Assembly (NCBI GenBank): GCA_003819975.1
Contig: RPPU01000196.1
Coordinates: forward strand, 1 to 7,881
Origin: Desulfobacteraceae bacterium
GTDB taxonomy: Bacteria; Desulfobacterota; DSM-4660; Desulfatiglandales; HGW-15
Length of the DNA stretch: 7,881 nt
Reading direction: 5' to 3'
Shown here: piece after piece, positions 1 through 7,800 of the stretch
How the letters are laid out: the number at the start of each line of letters is the position of its first letter
How positions within the stretch are numbered: the first letter of the stretch is position 1
Program-made: the position numbers and the translations under genes
Notes under the pieces: model-generated
What the model saw: only the letters and a program-made list of their open reading frames with translations
Database searches by the model: none
Told to the model about the DNA's origin: nothing

Positions 1-1800
1 CGCCTGGTGGCTTATGTCGTTCCTCCGCATGATCTCCCCGAGACCCATACAGGGCCCGCAGATACCTCTTCCACGCAAGTAGAACAATGGCAATTCGTGT
101 GGGACGGTATCTATACCCGCCTAAACGAAGCCGGAGATCCAACGTCAAATTTTAACGGTTGGAATTCAAGTTACACCGGCAAGCCGATCCCCAATGATGA
201 AATGCAGGCTTGGCTTAATAATACCGTAAACCGAATTCTTCAACTTCAACCGAAAAGAATACTTGAGATAGGTTGCGGTGTCGGTCTCCTGCTCTACCGT
301 ATTGCCCCGCACTGTGAAGCCTATGCCGCCTCTGATTTCTCGAACGAAGCGCTGCAGATGATTTCCGAACAAATGGCACGCAAAGGATTGGGCAATGTAA
401 ACCTCTTCCATAACCCTGCCGATGATTTTCGTATCTTTGATCATTTACGGTTTGACGTCGCGGTTTTGAACTCCGTAGTCCAATATTTTCCAAGCCGCAA
501 TTATCTAATGAAGATATTGGATGAGCTCATTTCCCGGATTGCCGAGGGCGGAAAAATTTTCATTGGTGATGTGCGAAACTTGGCCCTGCTTGATGCTTTC
601 TATTGGGATATATTGCGGGTTACCCATGGCGAATCGCTGCCACCGATCGACCAGCGCCGATATATTGCCAAACGCCGAATCATGGAATCGGAACTGGCCA
701 TTGATCCGGCGTTTTTCCTTGAAATGAAGCAACGTCACCCGCGCGTTTGTCACGTTTCCCTGTGTCATAAGCAGGGTGAGCATCATAATGAACTTACGAA
801 GTTTCGGTATGATGTGGTTCTCTATTTGGATACCGCCGATGCGATACCACCAGACTCGATTAAGTGGTTTGATTGGCTTGAGCACGAGTCGCCGCTTGAA
901 ATGCTCACGGATATACTGGCCGACCCTCAATCTGGCCCTATCGGAGTGCGGCGGATCCCGAATGCACGGATTCAGCGGGCTGTCAGAGCAAACAGATTAC
1001 TGAAATCTCAAAATGGCCCCTCGACACCAGAATCCTTCCGTCGAGAATGGAGCAAAGAAATGCACCATGCCGCAGACCCGGAGATCTTCCGGCAGCTGGG
1101 CGCTGCTCACGGATGGGTTGTAGATGTTGGGTTTAATGCGGATGAACCGGATTTTCTGATGGATGTGATTTTTCAGCGCCTTCACGACGAAAAAGCTCAT
1201 CCAATCGCGCGGATGCCCATTTCGGAGATGAACGTCGTATCCAAACCTGTTTTGAAAGAATACACAACGGACCCGGCCAGAGCCGCTTACATCGTCGGAT
1301 TACCTCAAACCTTGCGAACGGCCCTTCAGGCGCATCTTCAGGAATACATGGTGCCCGCCGCTTTCGTGGTGCTGGATTCCCTGCCGTTGACTCCCAACGG
1401 CAAAGTAGACCGCAAGGCGCTACCCGCGCCGGAATATCAAACTCCCGCTGCGACCTATGTGGCTCCGCACACTCCGACAGAAGAAGCTCTTGTAAAGATA
1501 TTTGGTGAGGTCTTGGCCATGGAACGTGTGGGCGTCAACGACAACTTTTTTGATATGGGTGGAAATTCATTGAGTATTGTTCGGGTTGCCAATCTTATCA
1601 ACCAACGATTAAAAATGGAGATCTTGGAAGAAATATCGGTCATAACTCTCTTTCAGTATCCTACCATAAGTTCATTGGGGGAATATCTGAAGCTGAAACA
1701 AAACAAAACGAATGGAAGCGACGCGGAATCCGAAGATGCCTTAAATGAAGATCGAATAGGTCTGGATTCAATGCTTAAAAATTTCAATCAGGAAAATTAA
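1..1800 (+). CDS. NRPS, 3' end: split A domain with N-methyltransferase, PCP, C-terminal tail (5' partial)
   Basis: This is the C-terminal 599 codons of a nonribosomal peptide synthetase. The frame is open from base 1 and ends at TAA 1798-1800. The first residues, RLVAYVV, lie inside an A-domain C-terminal subdomain, so the true start is upstream; the GTG at 7 is internal. Domains, numbered from base 1: A-domain fragment 1-20; N-methyltransferase about 27-405; end of the A domain about 421-480 with YMVP and NGKVDRK; PCP about 486-565 with GGNSLS; polar tail 566-599. The enzyme should activate one amino acid, N-methylate it with S-adenosylmethionine and hold it as a thioester on the PCP. The specificity-determining part of the A domain lies outside the window, so the amino acid cannot be predicted. 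No C, epimerase or thioesterase domain follows the PCP, so the chain must pass to another protein, most simply the KS-starting gene 9 bases downstream. The cytoplasmic assembly-line assignment is firm. Confidence 0.96.
   Translation, partial: RLVAYVVPPHDLPETHTGPADTSSTQVEQWQFVWDGIYTRLNEAGDPTSNFNGWNSSYTGKPIPNDEMQAWLNNTVNRILQLQPKRILEIGCGVGLLLYRIAPHCEAYAASDFSNEALQMISEQMARKGLGNVNLFHNPADDFRIFDHLRFDVAVLNSVVQYFPSRNYLMKILDELISRIAEGGKIFIGDVRNLALLDAFYWDILRVTHGESLPPIDQRRYIAKRRIMESELAIDPAFFLEMKQRHPRVCHVSLCHKQGEHHNELTKFRYDVVLYLDTADAIPPDSIKWFDWLEHESPLEMLTDILADPQSGPIGVRRIPNARIQRAVRANRLLKSQNGPSTPESFRREWSKEMHHAADPEIFRQLGAAHGWVVDVGFNADEPDFLMDVIFQRLHDEKAHPIARMPISEMNVVSKPVLKEYTTDPARAAYIVGLPQTLRTALQAHLQEYMVPAAFVVLDSLPLTPNGKVDRKALPAPEYQTPAATYVAPHTPTEEALVKIFGEVLAMERVGVNDNFFDMGGNSLSIVRVANLINQRLKMEILEEISVITLFQYPTISSLGEYLKLKQNKTNGSDAESEDALNEDRIGLDSMLKNFNQEN
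79..1215 (+). other. N-methyltransferase domain inserted in the A domain
   Basis: This is a SAM-dependent methyltransferase of the NRPS N-MT family, inserted between the A8 and A9 motifs of the A domain, the usual site for such insertions. Visible landmarks, numbered from base 1: VEQWQFVWD at the entry; GWNSSYTGKPIP; the SAM-binding glycine motif EIGCGVG at residues 89-95, followed by LLLYRIAPH; QYFPSRNYL; GDVRNLALLDAF from residue 189; ELAIDPAFFLEMKQRHPR; and HHNELTKFRYDVVLYL. These match family consensus along the length, and the size of about 380 residues is normal. From family knowledge it methylates the alpha-amino nitrogen of the PCP-bound amino acid before condensation. The long FRYDVVLYL-type motif set favours N-methylation over C-methylation. 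I see no broken motif. Confidence 0.93.
1261..1440 (+). other. Adenylation domain, C-terminal subdomain after the MT insertion
   Basis: The A-domain fold resumes after the methyltransferase. LQEYMVP is the A9 motif, with Gln where Pro is more usual, and LPLTPNGKVDRKALP contains A10. The A10 lysine, residue 468 numbered from base 1 (codon 1402-1404), is the conserved lysine that contacts the acyl-adenylate in this superfamily. The RLVAYVV piece at bases 1-21 belongs to the same subdomain on the other side of the insertion. Substrate-code residues are upstream and not visible. Confidence 0.92.
1456..1695 (+). other. Peptidyl carrier protein (PCP/thiolation) domain
   Basis: This is a standard carrier domain. 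It begins YVAPHTPTEEALVKIF, continues VGVNDNFFDMGGNSLSIVRV and ends TLFQYPTISSLGEYL. The serine of GGNSL (codon 1567-1569, residue 523 numbered from base 1) is the predicted phosphopantetheine attachment site. The motif is GGNS rather than the common NRPS GGHS. In my recollection this form is frequent on carriers that hand over to or sit beside PKS modules, which fits the KS-starting gene next door. Confidence 0.95.
1696..1797 (+). other. Polar C-terminal tail, possible docking element
   Basis: About 34 residues follow the last carrier helix. A Lys/Asn-rich stretch leads into an acidic segment (SDAESEDALNED) and a final part, RIGLDSMLKNF, that could form an amphipathic helix. It is not part of the PCP fold. 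Its place at the end of one megasynthase whose product must reach the next suggests a C-terminal docking element. I do not recognise a named docking family, so this is inference from position and composition. Confidence 0.4.
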
Positions 1801-1809
1801 GGAAACAGA
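1798..1809 (+). promoter_or_regulatory. Ribosome binding site overlapping the upstream stop codon
   Basis: TAAGGA at 1798-1803 matches the anti-Shine-Dalgarno sequence, and its TAA is the stop codon of the NRPS gene. The spacing from the GGA to the ATG at 1810 is 6 bases, which is near optimal. This decides the start of the second gene and indicates translational coupling within one operon. No promoter or terminator fits in the 9-base gap. Confidence 0.85.
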
Positions 1810-4800
1810 ATGACGGAGAAAAAGCATTCACAAACCGGAATGGAAATAGCCATTATCGGCATGTCGGGAAGATTCCCCGGCGCTAATAACATTCAAGAAT
1901 TTTGGGAGAATCTCAAGAACGGAGTAGAGTCGATCTCATTTTTCACGAACGAAGAGTTGCGACAATCCGGCTTCCAAGCTGATTTGCTGGAAAATCCCAA
2001 TTATGTTAAAGCCAGGGGAATCTTGGCCAATGCGGAATATTTTGATGCGTCTTTTTTCGGCTATTCGCATGTGGATGCGCGGGTTATGGATCCGCAAATT
2101 CGAATTTTCCATGAATGTGTCCTGGAAGCCCTTGAGCATGCGGGTTATGATCCGTATTCTTATAAAGGTTTAATCGGACTTTTTGCCGGTGCTTCGAGCA
2201 ACCTGTATTGGCAGGCCTTAACAACCTCCTTATCCGGCAGAGATAGCGCGGGCTCGTTTAATACCGATTTATTAAATGATAAAGATTTTCTGACCACACG
2301 AATTTCTTACGTATTAAATTTAAATGGTCCCAGCGTTGTGATCCAAACTGCTTGCTCAACGTCATTAGTGGCAGTACATGTCGCCTGCCGGTTGTTATTG
2401 ACCAGGGGATGCAATATCGCTTTAGCCGGAGGCGTGTCGGTTTCTATGCCTCAAAAAAGAGGCCATCTCTATCAAGAAGGCATGATTATGTCTTCGGACG
2501 GCCATTGCCGGACTTTTGATGCGGAAGCAAGTGGAACAGTAGGAGGAGAAGGGGCTGGAGTGGTTGTTTTAAAACGGCTGGAAGACGCAAAAAAGGACGG
2601 GGATACGATTTGGGCGGTTATTAAAGGAAGCGAAATCAATAATGACGGTTTTGAAAAAGTCGGATACACGGCGCCAAGCATCGGGGGGCAGTCTAAAATA
2701 GTCAAAAAAACGCATTATATGGCGGGAGTAGACCCCGAAACGATCGGCTACATTGAAGCGCACGGGACCGGTACTGCCTTGGGAGATCCGATCGAGATTG
2801 AAGCCTTAAAAAAGGCATTTAACACTTTAAAACGGAATTATTGTGCCGTCGGTTCGGTGAAAACCAATATCGGCCATTTAAATGAAGCGGCGGGAATAGC
2901 CGGCCTCATTAAGACGGTTTTGGCGCTACAGCATAAACTCATACCGCCCAGCCTGCATTATAAGACCCCTAATCCCCGGATAGATTTCACCAGCAGCCCA
3001 TTTTACGTTAATACGCGCTTGCAGGACTGGAATGCCAACATGCATCCTCGGCGGGCCGGGGTAAGTTCTTTCGGAATCGGAGGGACAAATGCGCACGTTA
3101 TTCTGGAAGAAGCACCCGAGATCGCAGACGATAAAACCGGCCGGCCCTATCAATTGCTGCTCATTTCAGCAAAGACCGAGACCGCGTTGGATCGAGCCAC
3201 CATCCATTTAAGAAACTACATAGAGAAAAACCCTGGAATCAACCTGGCCGATGCAGCCTATACATTGCAAGTCGGGCGCCGGTCATTTGATTATAGGCGT
3301 ATGCTGGTCTCTAAAGGATATAAAAACGCCTTGGAACTCTTAGCCGACGATAATCTGCCGCGCCTTACAGTTAGTGAGCAACGGGATCAAACGCGATCGA
3401 CGGCCTTTATGTTTTCCGGTGTAGGCGATCATTATGTGCAGATGGCTAAAGAATTGTACCAATGGGAGCCCATCTTTCATCAAACCATTGACCGTTGTTG
3501 TGAATGGTTGCGGCCGCTTTTGAACCTGGATTTACGCGACATTCTTTACCCGACAGAGATGAACCAAGCAGTTCCGCCGCAAGAATGGGATTTCCGTCAA
3601 ATGTTGGGGCGGAGCGAAACCCCGCTATCCGCAGCCGATATGCGTTTAAATCGGGTCGAACTGGCGCAACCGGCCGTGTTCGTCATTGAGTATGCCCTGG
3701 TCGAGTTATTAAAAACCTGGGGTGTTGTTCCCGATGTGCTTATCGGGTACAGCTTGGGTGAGTATGTGGCCGCTTGTGTGGCGGGCGTTTTTTCGCTTCA
3801 AGACGCTTTGACCATTGTTGCCCGGCGTGCGCAATTGATTCAACTCTTGCCGGAAGGGGCTATGTTATTTGTTTCTTTGTCTGAAAGTCGCGTACACGCG
3901 TTTCTCAATGAATCGATTCAATTAGCCGTTGTGAATGATCCGGAACATTGTGTTCTATCCGGTTCGCGTCCCGCCCTGATACAGCTGGAAAAACAATTGA
4001 CCGAAAAAAGTATCTCTTGTCGGAAGATAGAAACAACCCATGCCCTTCATTCCAAAATGATGGAACCGATCAAGGCCGAGCTTACCGGACTGGTCCAGGC
4101 CATTCAGCTTCATAAACCCCAAATCCCCTATTTGTCGAATGTCACCGGCGATTGGATCACGGGTGAAGAAGCCACGAACCCGGCTTACTGGGCACGCCAC
4201 CTATGCGAGACCGTGAGATTTACAGACGGATTGGAAAAACTATTATCAGAACCGGAAGGCATTTTAGTGGAGATCGGCCCGGGTCAATCCTTGTCATCAT
4301 TTGCCAGGCAACATCCGGCCTGCACCCAGAAACAACTTATGCGGATTTTGCCGACTATGCGGCATGCCTATGACCGGCAGCCTGATCTGTTATTTCTTCT
4401 AGGCGCGCTCGGGAAATTATGGTTGGCCGGCATTCAAATGAATTGGTTAGGTTTTTATAATAGGGAACGACGTCGGCGTATTCCTTTACCGACCTATCCA
4501 TTTGAACGGCACCACTATTGGATTGAAAAAAATCTGTCGGCGATGTTTGATGAGCGACTCATGCCTGTCCCGCGTATACAATCTGCATCGATAAAAAAGA
4601 CAGCCATGGAAAATTGGTTTTACTTGCCTTCATGGGAAAGAGTTGAATTAATAACCGCTCAAACGAAACGTGACAACAGACGTTGCCTGTTGTTTGTAAA
4701 CGACAACCGATTGGCTGTTCGCTTATCCGAAAGACTCCAAGGCGAATTACATGATCCGGTTATTGTCACGATCGGAGCAAAATTCAATAAACAAAAAAAT

Positions 4801-7800
4801 AATCATTACTGCATTAATCCCCGAGAGAAAAATGGATATCATTTCCTATTCAATGATTTGTATGCTCAGGCCCGATTCCCGGAACTTATTATTCATTTAT
4901 GGACTATGAGCGATACCATTCCGTCTCCATTCGATCCGGAAAGCGTAAGGCGAAGTCAGGATGCGGGATTTTATAGTCTTTTGTATCTTACCCGGGCTAT
5001 CGGCGAACACAATATTTCACAGGATATCGAAATAATAACAGTATCAAACAATCTTCATGAAGTAACCGGAGAGGAAATCATTGATCCGTGGAAGGCCATG
5101 CTTTTAGGTCCCTGCAAAGTCATTCCCCAGGAATATGGCAATATCCGCTGCCGGAGCATTGACCTTTGGCTGACGGAATCGGAGATCGATCGGGAAGCAG
5201 AGTTATCGGAAAATCTCGCCGCTGAATTTCTGGCGCAATGCGATGAACCTGTCATTGCCTATCGCAACAATCGACGTTGGGTTCAAGTTTTCAAGATCAT
5301 TCAACCGGGCGCATGGAACAAAATCCTTAATAAAGCGGATTCCGGAGCTTTACCGTGGCGAAAAAACGGCGTGTATTTGATAACCGGCGGCTTGGATGAA
5401 ATGGGGCTATTTTTTGCGGAATGTTTGGCTAAAACCGTCAAAGCAAAACTAATCCTTCTCAGTCATTCCGAATTCCCATTAAAGGAGGCTTGGGAAGAAT
5501 GGATTCAGAGTTATGCTTCGGACGACCCTATTCGCCGGAGGATAATAAAAATCAAAGAAATCGAAGCCGCAGGTTCTGAGGTTTTGGTTTATCGGGTCGA
5601 TTTTTCCGAGTTTAAAGAGGTTGAGAAAATCGTAAATGCGGCCGAGAAAAAACTTGGGGCGATTCGCGGCATCATTCATGCCGCCGGAGCAAATAAACCC
5701 GATTTCATTAGTGAAATTAATAAAGAAGCATACGAATCGTATTTTCAAGAAAAAACATATGGCCTATTAAACCTGGCCGAAGTATTTCGGGATCGAGATT
5801 TGGATTTTTGTGCTTTGATGTCTTCATTATCCTCTATTCTAGGAGGGTTAGGGTTTGCGGCTTATGCCGCCGCGAATATTTTCATGGATAGTTTTGTGCT
5901 GAATTTTGGAAGATCTCGAAAGTGGATTAGCATCAATTGGGATGGGTGGAACTTCAATGAAGAAAAATCAAAAGATGGGTCGGCAGGAAAAGAATCGATA
6001 GATTTGGCGATTGGGCCCCTCGAAGGATGGGAGGCCTTCAGGCGAATCTTGAATTTGCCGCACATAAACCAAATCATCGTTTCTACAGGCTCCTTGGAAG
6101 ATCGTTTCAAAAAATGGATAAAACTTGAAACGGCTAAAAAGCTTGATGATCTGCAAAATGACCATATCCGTTTGCGCTTTGAACGACCGAATTTAAGTAC
6201 TTCTTATACGGCACCGCAAGACGAAACTGAAAAAAGGCTCACGATCATCTGGCAAGAATTTTTCGGATTAGAGAACATCGGAAGCGAGGATAGTTTTTTC
6301 GAACTGGGCGGGAATTCATTAAAAGTCATCACACTGGCAGCCAAGATTCATAAAGAATTTGAAGTCAAAGTATGGGTAAGAGACATATTTCAAAGGCCCA
6401 CCATAAGGGAACTGGCAAAGCGAATCAAATCAATGGAACCCAGCCCATACTCTTCTATCCAACCGGTTGAAAAAAAGGAATTTTATCCGGTCTCTTCCGC
6501 CCAGAAAAGGATGTATGTGCTCAAAATGATTGAAGACGACGGCACAAGCTACAATATACCCGGAGCGATAATCATTGAGGGCAATCTTGATCAACAAAGG
6601 TTAGAAGATGCATTTCGGCTTCTATTGGAAAGGCATGAAGGTCTGCGCACGTCATTTGACGCGATAAACGGAGAACCGGCGCAGAAGATACACGACCATG
6701 TGGATTTCAACATTCAGCGCCTTAAAACCGATGAAGAAAAAGCAAAAAATTTAGCTAAAGAATTCATTAAACCGTTTGATTTAAGCAAGACACCGCTGTT
6801 AAGAGTCCTGCTTCTAAAAATCGCCTCTAAAAGGCATATATTGCTATACGACATGCCTCATATTATATCGGACGGTACGTCCACGAATCTCCTGATGAAG
6901 GAATTTGCCGCGCTGTACAATCAAGAGACATTACCCGCATTAAGGATACAATACAAGGATTTTTCGATATGGCAAAATAATTTTTTTAAAACAGATATCT
7001 TAAAAAAACAAAGAGAATACTGGCTGAACGTATTTACCGGGGAAATACCCGTGTTGGATTTGCCCACTGATTATCCGCGACCGTCTATGCAAAATTTTGA
7101 AGGCGATCGCTTAAGCCTCGGAACCGACGCGGTATTGACGGAAAGACTGAATCAACTTGCGGCAAAAACCGGTTCAACCCTCTATATGGTATTGTTGTCC
7201 GCATACAACATTCTTTTGTCCAAATATACGGGACAAGAAGATATCATCGTAGGGTCGCCGATTGCCGGAAGACCCCATATCGATCTGCAGAACATTATCG
7301 GAATCTTTACAAACACACTGGCCATGAGAAACTTCCCGAAAGGGAATAAGTCTTATAGAGAATTTTTAAATGAAGTAAAAGAGAATTCATTAAAGGCCTA
7401 TGAGAATCAGGATTATCCGTTTGAGGAACTGGTGGGCCAAATGAATTTACCGAGGAACTTAAGCAGAAATCCCTTATTCGACACCATGTTCCTTCTGCAT
7501 AACATTGATGTGGAAGAAATTGTCTTGAGCGACTTAAAGCTGTTGCCGTATGAATTTGAAAGAAAAACGACAATTTTCGATATCACCTTAATGTCGATGG
7601 AAACATCCGAAGGAATCCGTATTACACTGGAATACTGCACTAAGCTATACAAAAAAGAAACCATGGCAAAATTTGCAATGCATTTCCTAAAGTTACTGAG
7701 AGAGATAGCGACCGGCCCCGAAAAGAAATTGGCGGACTTAGAGATGCTGACGGAAAACGAGCGCGGGCGGATTTTAATTGAGTTCAACCGGACCCAGGCG

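Noticed and set aside
7..9. GTG at 7 as the start of the first gene
   Set aside because: It lies inside the A-domain sequence RLVAYVV. The frame is open to base 1 and no ribosome binding site context can be seen, so the real start is upstream.
505..930. 141-codon open frame on the - strand
   Set aside because: It lies wholly opposite the N-methyltransferase domain, whose family motifs on the + strand are unambiguous. Its translation shows no recognisable domain.
1800..1810. Intergenic promoter or terminator between the two genes
   Set aside because: Only 9 bases separate stop and start. They hold part of the ribosome binding site and nothing else.
3504..3689. Short + strand frame inside the AT domain
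   Set aside because: It is out of frame with the continuous megasynthase frame, with no family similarity that I can see.
1567..6318. Similar GGNSL segments in the PCP and ACP as a DNA repeat
   Set aside because: The similarity is the shared carrier-protein motif at protein level. The surrounding sequences differ, so it is domain homology, not a recent duplication.
6979..7013. A/T homopolymer runs (a run of T, then runs of A) as a frameshift or terminator site
   Set aside because: The frame continues with C-domain motifs on both sides (YKDFSIWQ before, YWLNVFTGE after), and no GC-rich hairpin precedes the T run, so neither a frameshift nor a terminator is supported.
7413..7787. 124-codon open frame on the - strand
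   Set aside because: It is antisense to the C-domain C6-C7 region, which is clearly coding on the + strand. The low G+C with Ser-rich translation is what an antisense shadow gives.
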